DNA from: Saccharum officinarum | Lineage: Eukaryota; Streptophyta; Magnoliopsida; Poales; Poaceae | Assembly (NCBI GenBank): GCA_020631735.1 | Contig: CM036168.1 | Span: 100,894,036 to 100,958,035 of the forward strand | Length of the DNA: 64,000 nt | Reading direction: 5' to 3' | Shown: piece by piece, positions 21,496-32,592 of the stretch | Position numbering within the stretch: position 1 is the stretch's first letter | Layout of the letters: the number at the start of each line of letters is the position of its first letter | Program-made: the position numbers and the translations under genes | Notes under the pieces: generated by a model | The model's database searches: none | Told to the model about the DNA's origin: nothing | Seen by the model: only the letters and a program-made list of their open reading frames with translations

Positions 21496-24007
21496 TCACT
21501 GTCTCCTAGACTTACCCTTGCCCTTGTGTCCAAGAGCGTGGGTGCCTGGAGTATAAGGGTCAGGTGGTCGACGTCGCCTGGTACCGACCGGCTGCGTAGG
21601 CTGAGTCCAGGGAGCATCGTCTAGCTGAGACGGTCCAATCTCCTCGTGGCCCTGGTCCTCGTCCTCGTCCTCGTCGTCGTCATCGTCGTCCTCGTCGTCG
21701 TCCTCCTCGGTGCCGTGGTCTCGCGACCCTGTAGGTGGGTGGCTAGACGAGCCTACGCCACCTCTGGGTGCAGAAGGCACGTACACATCCTCCGTCGTGC
21801 CTGTCCTGCAACCACAACGCGCCGCGGTACGGCGTAGCCGACGTGCCAATCTCTGGTGCACAAAATCATGTTTAGTCAATTAATTTAACATTTTAGTACA
21901 GTAATATTTGCATATTTATAGGTACTTACATCGAGGAAACTACGTGTCTCGTCGTCCCTCACCCTCGGACGAAACCGTTCGATTTCTTGGACAGACATCT
22001 TGAGTGAGTTACCCTACAACAAAGTTTTAGGTTGTAATTCATTGTTACGCTAATCGATATATAAAAGTAGAGCACATGACATACCACTCTGTCCAAGATG
22101 GGTCCTGCTCCGACCTGGCGACCGGTACGAGTAGAGGTGTCGTACGCCGTGTCCTCATCCTCTGATGACTCGATGTCAGCGTAGTCATCCTGTGTCCACT
22201 GCAGCCTAAGCCTCGGACGAGTAGCTTGGTGGTACCAAGCTTGGTACCGCCTGTAGTCTATGTTTGTGTGCGCCTCGTTGTTGGTGTCCACGTTCCCATC
22301 GAACAAATTCCACATGTCGATGAAGTCTCGGTGGTGATGGGCCCAATCAAAGATTTTCCTGTTTTTCTTACGATCGAGCCTGCACAACGTGTATACAAGT
22401 TAGTGAACATCGTGTTGAAGCATACATGTATGGTAAAGGTAAAAATTTTGGCAGAGTTTCCTTTATATGTTGCAGCATACCCAGCTATCATATATGCATT
22501 TCATAGACATACAAACATACCAACAAAGATTTCATCCATCTTACTCGACATATATAATGTGGTATGGATAAGTGCAAGTTCTGGAAAAGGTCGAATTACG
22601 AAGAAGAGGACACATACTTGTGCAAGTCAACACTTGTCGAAATTGGAGATGGTGGAGAACGCTGTCTTGCTCCAAACTGACGTGCAACTCGATGTGGAAG
22701 GTGGTACTCGACAGCATAGAAGCAGATAAGAGGGCACCTCACCCTGTAGAGATCGCTGTCGCTGTCACATATGTTGCTCACCACAAAAGGAAGTGCGGCC
22801 TCGTCCGCGTACGGGTCCCAAGTCACCTGCAACGTGTCGAAACAATTAGTTAGATACCATAATATATAATTTAGTTTCGAACCAACATATATAATAATTT
22901 GTACTTACACTAGAGGCCATTAGCCTGTCTAGCTCGTCCGTGTACTCTTTATACGCCCGCTCCATCCTCGCGTGAGGGACTGTCACCTGGTCCCATAGGT
23001 ACGCCCACGTCGGCTGTAGACGTGCGTTATGCACTGGGAACCAGTCACGCGGAGCCAACATCACCGGACGAGCAACTGGCAGCCGCGACCACATCCACAG
23101 CTGGAGTAGGTACGCACACCCACCAAGTGAGGCTGACGCTGAAGAACGCCGGCACGCCTCGCAGAGCTGACGGTACAGGAATGCCAACACCGCTGAGCCC
23201 CAGCTGTACTGACCGGCCTGGTCCCAGTCTGTGAGGCAAGGGATCCACATCCACGAAGCAGTGTCGCCTGTTCCATCGGGGAAGAGAACAGAGCCAAACA
23301 AGTGTAGGATCCACGCCCTACAGTAGTACTGAACCGTCTGATCATCTGCGTCAGGAGGACACTGTCCGAACTCCGCCCTAAGCCAGGAGAGATGGACACC
23401 AGAAGTGCGGTCTCCTTGGTCACCCACCTCACGCCCAAGGAAGGCCTCCACCCTAGCTCTCCATCCCTCTGACCTACACAGCCCAGTCACCGCCCTCCCA
23501 CGAATCCTCAGACCGAGCATCTTCTGACAGTCCTGTAGCGTGACTGTCATCTCTCCAAACGCCAGGTGAAAGGTGTGAGTCTCAGGTCGCCACCTATAAT
23601 TTTAGCAAAAAAAATGTTTATTAGAAACATTGCCGTGTCGACAATTGATTATTAATACAACCTATTTGATAAAAAAAATACCTGTCCACCAACGCAGTCA
23701 AGCCCGCCGAGTTGAACAAAGGTAGGCCACGGCGAACCTGAAAAGATACGACGTCGAGGCCGGCTCTCGATAGGTACGGGTGTACCTGTCGTCGTACTGC
23801 ATCTCCAAGAACCCTCCATGTACTCTAGAACGAAGGAGGGGAAGGTTCTGCATTTACACAAAATACAAATGTTACTAGGCACACATATATGCACTTATAA
23901 TTCGAAGTATGTGATATGAGACTGTCAAATCTTACCTGCCCCGACGCTACGAGACGTCCTCGGTGGGTCTCGTCGTACACCGGATCCAGAAGGTGGAATT
24001 GCGCCAT
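21496..24007 (-). CDS. Plant mobile domain (PMD / MAIN-like) protein, 7 exons, one-base frame break
   Basis: Exons on the minus strand: 23936-24007, 23682-23847, 22909-23593, 22618-22826, 22085-22379, 21930-22013 and 21496-21852, all with GT/AG borders and matching phases, about 622 residues if one base is restored. It starts MAQFHLLDPVYDETHRG. The core is the PMD (Pfam PF10536) with family landmarks VRRGLPLFNSAGLTALVDRW, PETHTFHLAFGEMTVTLQD, CRSEGWR, SWLRAEF, YCRAWILHLFGSVLFPD, SWMWIPCL, YSWGSAVLAFLYRQLCEACRR and LGGCAYLLQLW. The tail is acidic (Asp/Glu run) then basic. Exon 2 loses frame at 23777-23779 (three G on +, four needed). PMD proteins such as Arabidopsis MAIN/MAIL1 act in transposon silencing and gene expression, and PMDs are known in transposons. 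The gene begins 83 bp after the transposase stop on the same strand, so co-transcription is possible. Confidence 0.85.
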
Positions 24008-24090
24008 CCTAAAGAAATTAGTGTCAGTAACTTATTAAATAAATAGCAATTAAACGTAAAGTAAGAATCGAATAATCAATATGATAAGTA

Positions 24091-26868
24091 TTAAATAATA
24101 AAAACACCTACAAGTCGCACCTCACTAATTTGCCAATGGCAGGTGCGGGAGTTGTGCCCAAGTCTACCGCACTTGCCACACTCGTACTGCTCTGGGTCAT
24201 TAAGAAATGGCGTCACTCTACCACGTCGCGTTCTACCAGGTATCTGATCCATAACCATCCTGTGCCTCGTCCTCTTTCTAGAGCCCCTCTTGTCCCAACG
24301 GTAGGCTGGATCTGCGACGTACCTTGGACCGTCGTATGGAGGCCACTCTCCAGGGTCTCGGAAAGGCACAAAGCGGGGCCTCCATGTCTCGACCAGCGTG
24401 TGGACACTGAACTGATGAGGTATCCTAGCCTCAATATCATAGTTGCGATGCCTACCAGCTGCTATAAGGTGAGAGCATACAAAGTGATACTGCCTTGGTT
24501 TCCCACAAGTGCATGAGAAATCTTGGAGGACTACAACATGAATCCTCGCATCTCGGACCTCGCCATCAGATGTAGTACCACCGATATGCTTCACCTCATA
24601 CCTTCCAGTCGCATGGTCAAAACATGTGACCTCATGTGTCCCAGCCCTTTCCTTCGCCTTCTCTAAATGTGCCTGAGGTGTTGGAGCCCAAATCTTACCT
24701 TCACTCTGCAACTGCAATGCATGGGCGTGCCGATCGTTGAACCATGCAACAAGCTTATAGAATGTGAATTGAACGATAGCGTTCACGGGCATACCACGAA
24801 TCCCCAGCAACAGCTTGTTAAATGACTCTGCCATGTTGCTGCACTGAAACTCGTACCTCCAACCACCTGCGTCATGAGCTCTTGTCCATTTCTCCACATC
24901 TCTCATCAAACCTGTCAGCCACTGTCTACCTTCTGCATTAGATGCGGTTCTAACTTCCTCTAACTTCCTCCGAAAATACTTATCCTCAAGCTGTCTAGCA
25001 GCCTCCTGGAAAAGATCAAAATTATCCTTGACACCATCCTTTCGGAGTAGATTCTCAGCAAGGTGCCGAGTACACCAACGATGGTGCAAAGGCGCGTACC
25101 CCTCTATCTCCTCTCGCACAGCATGAAGTATGCCCTGGTGCCTATCCGATATGACGCCCACCTCCCTGCCAGGCCCAACCACATGTATCCGGACTAGCCT
25201 CAAGAACCATACCCAGCTATCATTATTCTCCCTCTCAACCAAACCAAATGCCAAAGGAACAAGTTTGTTGTTTGCGTCACATGATATGGCTATGAGTAGT
25301 GTGCCACGGTACTTGCCAATCAAGAATGTACCATCAATGGAGAAGACTGGACGGCAGTGCCTAAAGGCCTCGACACACTGAGGGAAGCACCAGAAAGCAC
25401 GAAAGAATATCTGCCTCCCATCTTTCCATGCGTCTGGCCTAGGGATGTACTCGTAATGCATGCCCGGATTCACTGCTTGGATTGCATTGAGAAGTACTGG
25501 AAGCTGCTCGTAGCCATCCTCCCAGTCCCCATATATCATCTTCCACGCACGCTGCTTAGCCCTCCAGGCTTTGCCATAACTTATGTCATATCCTCCATAT
25601 ACCTCATTAACTATTTTGATAATTGTCCTGACCTTCATATTCGGCTCTCCCTGTAATACTTTCATCAACCGCTTGGCAATGAGGGTTGATGTCAACTGCC
25701 GATGCTTTGTGTTCAGGTCATGTGAGGAACAGGTATGCGGCCCAACAACTCTTGTGATCTTCCACTTTCCTGAAACCTTTTGCTTCCTTGCACAAACTCT
25801 CCATGGACACCGTTCCTTGTCACACACAACCGTGTAACGCCGCTCCACATAGGAATGCAGGACCTTAAACGGTCTCTTGCGTAGCACTGCAAACGCTTGC
25901 AACCACCTCTTCAATGCAGGGAGGTCATTGAAAACCCTACCCTTCTCTATCTCCATACTAGGACCAGCCTCTGGAGCTTCCTGCAGCTCATCATCACGTC
26001 CTTCTGCAAACGCCTGATCTGAATGAGTAAGATCACTGAACTCATGAATCAGAGGATCACGACGGCCGGGAAAAATACGCCTAAGCATCTCAACGTCACT
26101 CTCTGTGAGCTCTCCAACGGGACGATCATCGTCAGAATCAACAGCCCTTGCGATCTCATATGGCTCTGAATCATTCATAATTTCAACACTATTGGAGGCG
26201 CGGATTCCATCTCCAATCTGGACTTGAGCATCATCCGCAGGAGCGCCCTCATTATCGGGAACATCTCCTGCAATATTGCAACAACGAAGAAGAGATGATA
26301 AGAAGAGTGGATGAAAAGAAAAGACTTAAGTTTCAAAGAAAAATAGGACACCTAATTGACACTTACTAGGATGATTCTGTGTCAACGGGATCTCCTGAGG
26401 AGGATGTGCCACATCGTAAGGGGCAGATTGTGCATCGGGAACCATAGGCGGGACCTCCGCATCCACATCACGTTCCAAGACGGGAGGTTCAAAACATGCG
26501 TGCTCACCCATTGGCGGGGACAACCCAAGAGGGATTGGATCAACGAGCACCCGCTGCACAACCACATCCAAACTTTGGAACTGGCTTTTCATAGCCGATC
26601 TCACATAGTTGTCCCACTGATCTGCACAACCTATTGGGATCATCTTCCTTAGCATGTTGGGAGGGTAACCAAAGTGAAGTACACCATCAACTATGATGCC
26701 ATCATCCGTCCGGCAATGTACCTCCTCACGAGCTCTTGCAGTCAACTCACTGAATGATGGCCTCTCATTGAATAGCACAGGCACACTTTGCATGTCCACA
26801 AGCTCAACATATCCATAGCGATCTCGTTCTACAGTTCCTCCATAATAAATGCTCACTAGGTTGTCCAT
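24091..26868 (-). CDS. MULE transposase, 2 exons, 892 aa
   Basis: Exon 1 26367-26868 and exon 2 24091-26267 join in phase. The N-terminal 165 residues (MDNLVSIYYGG...) resemble the PB1-like leader of plant MULE transposases. Then comes a MuDR/WRKY-GCM1-type zinc motif (VVCDKERCPW ... PHTCS; C-x4-C...H-x-C, about residues 316-347). The DDE catalytic core follows: Asp in VFSIDGTFL (about 479), Asp in GVISDRHQGI (about 542) with the WCTRHLAENL motif after it, and Glu in SNMAESFNK (about 648). The C-terminal part has a SWIM zinc finger (CTCGKPRQYHFVCSH, about 753-767) and a CCHC knuckle (CGKCGRLGHNSRTC, about 864-877). No stop or frameshift is seen. It cuts and inserts the element through the terminal repeats; this copy appears able to encode an active enzyme. 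Confidence 0.93.
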
Positions 26869-26879
26869 CTAGTTCGAAA

Positions 26880-27390
26880 ACATAACTAAGCGTACTAAGT
26901 ATAATTATTTTACTCCAGTATATTTAAAACATAATAAGTAATAGGTCTCTAATAAATATGAATTAACTACTAACTACTAATTATTCACTACTAACTAACT
27001 AATTAATTAACTAAAAAAAGCTATTAACTACTACTAACTACTAAAAATTACATACTATAACTAAAAATGACGAATTTAGTATACTACTACTTACTTACTA
27101 AATAACTAAATCGAAATAAAATAATAACTAAAAAAAAACTAACTAACACTAAAAAAATAATTAGCTAACTAAATAACTAACTAATGAATATATAATTAGC
27201 TAACTAAATAATTATCTAACTACTTAGCTAACTAAATAACTAACTAAATTATATAATCAATCTAAACAATATTAACATATATATTTAAACTAAATTTCAC
27301 TAATCCTAACTAAATTTCATACTAAATTAAATAATAAATAATAACTTCAAAAATATATTAAATTTCAATAATCCTAACTTAATTTAAAAA
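26880..27390. other. Very AT-rich leader region of the transposase
   Basis: Long runs of CTAACTAA/TTAACTAC words with little GC, between the transposase start codon and the GC-rich subterminal block. No gene; probably the 5' UTR or promoter side of the transposase. The composition changes abruptly at about 27400. Confidence 0.6.
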
Positions 27391-27399
27391 AAAAACTTA

Positions 27400-27690
27400 C
27401 TTGTGGCCGGCGGCGGCCGGCGGCGGGTGATGCGGCGCCGGCGGAGGGGGCGGCGGCGGCCGGCGGGGGCCGCGCCGGGCCTAGTGGCGGCGGCCGGCGG
27501 TGGCGGCGCCGGCCGGCGGCGGCGCGGGCGCTACGGCCGGCGGGGGGCGGTGGCCGCGCGCGGCACGGGCGGCTCCGGCGGCGGCGGGAGCCGGCGGAGG
27601 GCGCGGCGGCCGGCGTGGTACGGGCGGCGGCGGGCGGAGCGAGGAGCGGCGGCGGCGACGGCGACTGGCGGCGGGGTCGGGCGCGAGGAA
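27400..27690. other. GC-rich CGG tract inside the MULE right end
   Basis: Almost pure GGCGGC/GCCGGC sequence. The same kind of tract sits beside the terminus of the older element at 1-350. It produces long meaningless open frames on both strands. It is missing from the deletion derivative. Confidence 0.75.
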
Positions 27691-27712
27691 GAGGAAGAAG
27701 AAATGAGGAAGA

Positions 27713-28044
27713 AAGGAAAGAGAAGGAAGAAGAAAAGGAAGGGCCGACAGTTATTAAGGGGCTTGGCGCCAAGATCCGTGGCGCGTAGGCTTGGCGCCAA
27801 GATCCGTGGCGCCAAGCCTTGGCGCCAAGATGCATAGCGCCAAGCCTACGCGCCACGTAGATCCCCGTGTAGCCACGTCGGATGCCTCTTGGCGCCAGGA
27901 TACATGGCGCCATGACGTTGTAGCTTGGCGCCATGGTCCATGGCGCCAAGCTGAGGGTCCATTTTTTGAAATCTTTCCGTCAGGGGCCTATTTGAGAGAA
28001 TCTTTCAAAAAAAGGGCCAAAAAAAAAAAAAAACAAAAAAGACG
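27713..28044. repeat. Right terminal region of the large MULE
   Basis: About eight GGCGCC palindromes (27770-27955) followed by the outer terminus ending CAAAAAAGACG. The reverse complement of this segment is 29292-29625, at the left end of the second element. Confidence 0.85.
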
Positions 28045-28054
28045 GCGAGGTCGA

Positions 28055-29281
28055 CAGCAGACTGGCGGAACCGCCGAGACGCGCGTCGTTCGGCGGCCCT
28101 GACCGAGGAGGGCAGCATCATGGTTTCCTGCGCCACGGCACGGCGTGCTCTGCGTGGCAGACCGCAGACGAGCTGAGCCTGAGCCCAGCCCGTACCGGGG
28201 AACAGCCGGACAGGGACGCAGCGACAAGCGTAGCTTCCGTTGGAGTTTGGCCCGGCATTTTTCTTTTTCTTTCTAATGCAGGCTGCGGCAGTTGCACGCA
28301 TCGCGCCAACGGCTAATGGATATTGGCCTGCTGCTGCTGGGACCTCGGAACGTTCTCTGTTGCGCAGGCCTGTATCCGCCAACAAAACATGCAATTCTAA
28401 TACATTATCATGGTTTAGTATCTTAAGTTCAATTAATTATAGATAAAAAAATATCAATATTTATGATATCAAATAAATACCATTAGATTCATTACGAAAT
28501 GTATTTTCTTAATAAATTAATTTGAAGTCATAAATGTGAATAATATTCACTAGAAATTTGGTCAAACGTAAACTACTTTTATCGGCACGCAATCCGTAGT
28601 TGCATGTTTTCTTGGACGGAGGGAGTACTTTTTAACTTTTTTTCCATTGACATTTTGGTGCCATAATTTCTAGACGTTGGAGCCTTCACATGGAGTGACA
28701 GCCTGAGGCCCTGACTGACACTCGCTGTCATTTCTCGAGCAGTCAAGCTGCTTGTTTATGACCTTTTTATCCTAGTACAGTAACAAGCTCTGACAAGTTT
28801 TCACGTTTACCAGACCGTGACTGGCAAAGTGGCAAATGAAATGACAGTGTACCATGATGAGTCATGAGTGAGGGCTAACGGCGGATGGCAAAGGTCAAAT
28901 CCCCTGATCCGATCGGTGGAGCGGAGTTAAGCCGCCGACGCTGCTGTACTGACTGAACTATGATTGCTCTAGGATACGACCCAGAGTGGCAGCGACCCAG
29001 CACTTCGAGCGTTTCTTCGCTTCCGGTGGAAGTGAACGAGTAACACTAACACCAACCTAGCACCGAGAATTTAAGATGGTTAGGGAAGGATTAGAAGAGT
29101 ACTACTACCCTTTTTCTTCACTCCTTGCGTGCCTCAGCAGTCAGCACTGCTTCACATCACACCTCCAGCGTGCAGGGCAGCGGAGGAGCGGAGACACATC
29201 ACACCTCACGCCGATCCGGCCGCTTCATTATTCCCACGCCGCGGCCGCGCTCCCACTCCGTAACCCAGTAACCGTTGCCCG
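28055..29281. other. Spacer between the two MULEs
   Basis: No supported gene. 28395-28627 is a 5'-truncated Stowaway-like MITE ending TTGGACGGAGGGAGTAC. The rest is unique-looking DNA of ordinary composition. Confidence 0.5.
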
Positions 29282-29291
29282 CTGCCGGTGC

Positions 29292-29625
29292 CGTCTTTTT
29301 TGTTTTTTTTGGCCCTTTTTTTGAAAGATTCTCTCAAATAGGCCCCTGACGGAAAGATTTCAAAAAATGGACCCTCAGCTTGGCGCCATGGACCATGGCG
29401 CCAAGCTACAACGTCATGGCGCCATGTATCCTGGCGCCAAGAGGCATCCGACGTGGCTACACGGGGATCTACGTGGCGCGTAGGCTTGGCGCCATGCATC
29501 TTGGCGCCAAGGCTTGGCGCCACGGATCTTGGCGCCAAGCCTACGCGCCACGGATCTTGGCGCCAAGCCCCTTAATAACTGTCGGCCCTTCCTTTTCTTC
29601 TTCCTTCTCTTTCCTTTCTTCTTAA
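29292..29625. repeat. Left terminal region of the deletion derivative
   Basis: Outer terminus plus the GGCGCC palindrome array, the inverted copy of 27713-28044. The match stops at TTTCCTTTCTTC, where the deletion junction begins. Confidence 0.85.
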
Positions 29626-29626
29626 C

Positions 29627-29776
29627 GTGGGCGTACCTATGTTCAAGGGGTGGTTCCCAGTGCATAACGCACGTCTACAGCCGACGTGGGCGTACCTATG
29701 GGACCAGGTGACAGTCCCTCACGCGAGGATGGAGCGGGCGTATAAAGAGTACACGGACGAGCTAGACAGGCTAATG
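29627..29776 (+). pseudogene. Remnant of the PMD gene with a small duplication
   Basis: Only about 42 residues of the PMD survive (WFPVHNARLQPTWAYL then VPHARMERAYKEYTDELD), joined at its end to non-coding sequence. A 17-bp stretch (CGTGGGCGTACCTATG plus one base) occurs at about 29626 and again at about 29687, flanking the retained piece. Not functional. Confidence 0.8.
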
Positions 29777-30209
29777 ACTTTTATATCCTATTCTTATGTA
29801 CTGAATGAGCTTCAGATGGAGTATATGACATATGCACTTTAAACGTGGGTGCTGATGATGATCATATATTTGTTTAAGGTGAATGTCATAAATAATGGTT
29901 GATGACATGTTTATGTGATATCTGTGTTTGGATTGAATCAAAAACAGGGAAAACTCTGCCAAAATTTTATGAAACATGTCAAGTCGTGCGGTACACCGAT
30001 AGCATATAGCCTTTTCAGTGATTTATCATGTCACTATCGTATGGTACATCCTCTTTTACAGATGAATTGATTGATCAAGGAATCTAGCCTTTACAGATGA
30101 GTTTTCAAATAGGCTTTTCAGTAATTCAAATAGGCTTTTCAGGGATAGCGTGTAGGCTTTTCAGGAGCGTTAAAGTCACAATACAGCGGCTCTCCACTAC
30201 ACTTCTGGC

Positions 30210-30217
30210 TATATATA
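30210..30217 (+). promoter_or_regulatory. TATA box of the GRF zinc-finger gene (derivative)
   Basis: TATATATA in GGCTATATATACACC, 61 bases before the ATG at 30278. It is conserved in the large element (21012-21019). Confidence 0.6.
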
Positions 30218-30277
30218 CACCTTCCTCCATACAATGCTAGTCACTTGAAACGAGAAGTTTGTTATCTACGAGTAGCA

Positions 30278-30976
30278 ATGTCTGGAGGGTCATCTAGAGG
30301 GAAGGGAGCGGGGGGGAGTAAGGGTACTCCCATTGTGTGGGAGGGGTCTCTGGGTCCGGAAGACTTTGATGAGCCAGTGTATCATTTTCCTGTCGAGACC
30401 AAGAGAGATTTCACCAAAGAGTGTCCACTCCGAGGATATGATAACCGGAAAGAAGAATGGCCAAAATGTAGGCATGGTGAGGACTGCTTAGTGCAAATGT
30501 TCGTGGAGGGTTTGGATGGAGGTCGCCGATTCTTCAAATGTCCACGAGCAGAGGTAACTGGTTTTAATATTTGTTACTCAATTTTTTTCTCCATTATTTT
30601 GCATCTCATAGGCGTTACCAACTGCATGTTCAATGAAATCTTTGAAATGCAGTGTTCAGAGTCCAAAGAAAACTGTGGTTTCACTAGATGGGTCGATCCT
30701 AGACCAATCTATCCCCACGCACAGTACATCTACTACTTGCAAGACCGTATCTTCGAACTAGAAAGGGAAGTTAGCAACGGTTACAAGGACGAGGAACCAG
30801 ACGATGCCAGTAGTGGTGCTGTTTCACAGGACGGACCATGCCATGATCCATATTGCAGCTGCCCTAACCACAAGAACAACGGGCCTCCACCACCACCCCC
30901 GCCACCTCCACCATCGAACATGGGAGGGTACTATGGAGAAGGGGCTACACAGTTCGCTATGTGGCCGCACTACTAG
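30278..30976 (+). CDS. MULE-borne GRF zinc-finger protein, intact copy, 2 exons
   Basis: Exons 30278-30553 and 30653-30976 (99-bp intron, phase 0, itself open) encode 199 residues. I start at MSGGSSRGKG because it lies after the TATA box at a usual distance; an upstream in-frame ATG at 30245 would add 11 residues. Domain order: basic/Gly start, GRF-like zinc motif (CRHGEDC ... FFKCPRAE ... CGFTRWVD), short coiled coil, CHDPYCSCPNH patch, polyproline, Gly/Tyr tail. GRF fingers in other proteins bind single-stranded nucleic acid; the role in this element is unknown. The seven-G run at 30310-30316 keeps the frame that is lost in the large element. Confidence 0.82.
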   Translation: MSGGSSRGKGAGGSKGTPIVWEGSLGPEDFDEPVYHFPVETKRDFTKECPLRGYDNRKEEWPKCRHGEDCLVQMFVEGLDGGRRFFKCPRAEVTGFNICYSIFFSIILHLIGVTNCMFNEIFEMQCSESKENCGFTRWVDPRPIYPHAQYIYYLQDRIFELEREVSNGYKDEEPDDASSGAVSQDGPCHDPYCSCPNHKNNGPPPPPPPPPPSNMGGYYGEGATQFAMWPHY

Positions 30977-31343
30977 ATAGAACGAAACTAGCATATGCAT
31001 ATGCCATGTAATGTACTTGTTGTTCGCTATAATTACCTAAGGCATGTTAGGTTTAGTCCAGGACATATGTGCCCTTGTTTGGTACAAGTTCTGACATGCC
31101 ATGTCCTATGTTATGCGTGGTGAATTATGAAATCCAGTACTTCCTTATGTTATATGTGCAACTCGATAACTAGTTTCAGTAACTCAGGAACATTAAACAT
31201 TACATATCACAACACCAAGCACGGTCCAAAAACTTAAAGTGCACATGACGTACATGACGACGAATTAAATAACAAAGAACATGTCCTAGGCACATGATTT
31301 ACCTAAAGTACATCGACCATGTTCTGGGCATACAAGTAGCATA

Positions 31344-32048
31344 CTACTGAGTACAACGAGGCCACTTTCCCTTGTTCTGAGCATCGGGATTCTCCTCCAT
31401 CGCTGCCTTCGCTCGGCGCACGCGCTCAAGCTTCCTCTCCCTCTCCTCCCTACAAGCAGCAACACGCCTCATTTCCTCCTCTTCCTTGTGCTCCTTCGCT
31501 GCTGCCTCCTCTCTACGTCTCTTCTCTAAGATCTCCAGGCGCTCCGCATCCCACTCCTTCAAGCCTTGTAGAAGCCGCATGTCAGCCTCCTTGATCTCAG
31601 TGTCAATCCACTGTTCAAAATAACATAGCGGTGGAGGGGTCTGCAGCAAATTCAATTGTTTGAAATCCAATTATTAAGCAGAACTTCATATGACACAAAT
31701 TAATTAATAAACAAAAGCAGTTTCTCACAATAAATGTACTGCGGCGCTGACGCTCTGTTGGTTCCCATGCAAAATTAGAACACATCCAATATCTCTGCTT
31801 ATATGTTGCCTCATCTTCGGAAATTTCAACCTTGCAAGGATCACCACAAAAACACATTGGTATTGGGACACCGCTAGGGAGCGGCTTTAGGACGTATGGA
31901 CTTTCGGTCATCCGTCCATAGCTATAATTCAATAAATACGGTCAATATAACAAAACAATTAACAATAAATCTTAAAAATAAAGGTTTATTATACGATGAA
32001 ACGAATGTACACATACCTTTGTTTTCTAGCTTTCCCACGCCTAGGCAT
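31344..32048 (-). CDS. MULE-borne small GRF-like / coiled-coil protein, second copy
   Basis: Exons 32017-32048, 31729-31921 and 31344-31640 on the minus strand, the mirror of 19182-19886, give 173 residues. Splice sites, the cysteine motif (CFCGDPC ... WMCSNF) and the charged coiled coil are unchanged; one visible change is WPRCTQ for WSRCTQ at the end. That both copies stay open in two independent insertions, one without transposase, suggests recent origin or retained function. It is transcribed away from the RopGEF gene that starts at 33032. Confidence 0.8.
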
Positions 32049-32309
32049 CCTACGGTTCAACAATACATATGTATTTCAAAATTTTGAAGTTCATAGGTAA
32101 AAAATATGCCTTTATTTTACCAAATCGATTCGAATAAATTAAGGAAGGGTGACAGGATACCTACCTCTCGAAGATCCACGGATAAAATCCAACTTCTCAC
32201 GGTCCAATTGCTCGATTATAGAGCAACGGAAAAGTGTCTAAATGAAAAAGCCGAAGAGAATGAGTAAGAAAACGGGAATGACTGGGGATAGGAAGGGGGG
32301 TAGGCTATA

Positions 32310-32592
32310 TTATGGGTGCTTGGCGCCATGCAGCATGGCTCCAAAGCTTGGCGCCATGGATCTTGGCGCCAAGGCTTGGCGCCATGCTCCATGGCACCAA
32401 GTTACGCCACGTAGATTCCCGTGGAGCCACGTCGGATGCCTCTTGGCGCCAGGATACATGGCGCCATGACGTTGTAGCTTGGCGCCATGGTCCATGGCGC
32501 CAAGATGAGGGTCCATTTTTTGAAATCTTTCCGTCAGGGGCCTATTTGAGAGAATCTTTCAAAAAAAAGGGCCAAAAAAAACAAAAAGGCGC
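32310..32592. repeat. Right terminal region of the deletion derivative
   Basis: GGCGCC palindrome array and outer terminus, the inverted copy of 18640-18920 with a few substitutions (GTTACGCC against GTAGCTTGG context). It ends 439 bp before the RopGEF start codon. Confidence 0.85.

Larger units (their letters stand above)
18640..28044 (-). mobile_element. Complete 9.4-kb multi-gene Mutator-like element (MULE)
   Basis: Bounded by the 10-bp direct repeat GCGAGGTCGA at 18630-18639 and 28045-28054, the target duplication expected of MULEs (8-11 bp). The left terminus is GCGCCTTTTTTG and the right is CAAAAAAGACG, followed inward on both sides by the same AGAATCTTT / CCATTTTTTGAAATCTTTCC block and an array of GGCGCC palindromes. 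Cargo: a small coiled-coil protein gene (+, 19182-19886), a GRF zinc-finger gene (-, 20254-20951), a plant mobile domain gene (-, 21496-24007) and a MULE transposase (-, 24091-26868). The transposase keeps all the catalytic residues I can check, so this could be the autonomous partner; the PMD and GRF frames each have one 1-base break. The strand given is that of the transposase. Confidence 0.9.
29292..32592 (+). mobile_element. 3.3-kb non-autonomous deletion derivative of the MULE, inverted
   Basis: Flanked by the 10-bp direct repeat CTGCCGGTGC at 29282-29291 and 32593-32602, so it is an independent insertion. The termini are CGTCTTTTTTG and CAAAAAGGCGC, as in the large element but in the opposite orientation. 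By hand alignment 29292-29625 is the reverse complement of about 27713-28044, 29651-29776 of 22918-23043, and 29776-32592 of 18640-21453. The transposase, most of the PMD gene, the AT-rich leader and the GC-rich tract are missing. The two small genes are kept and both frames are open. Matching parts are nearly identical. It should need transposase in trans, for example from 24091-26868. Confidence 0.9.

Noticed and set aside
27374..27949. 191-codon minus frame and similar MAP/GAK-rich frames in all MULE ends
   Set aside because: Translations of the GGCGCC palindrome array and CGG tract; they recur wherever the terminus occurs.
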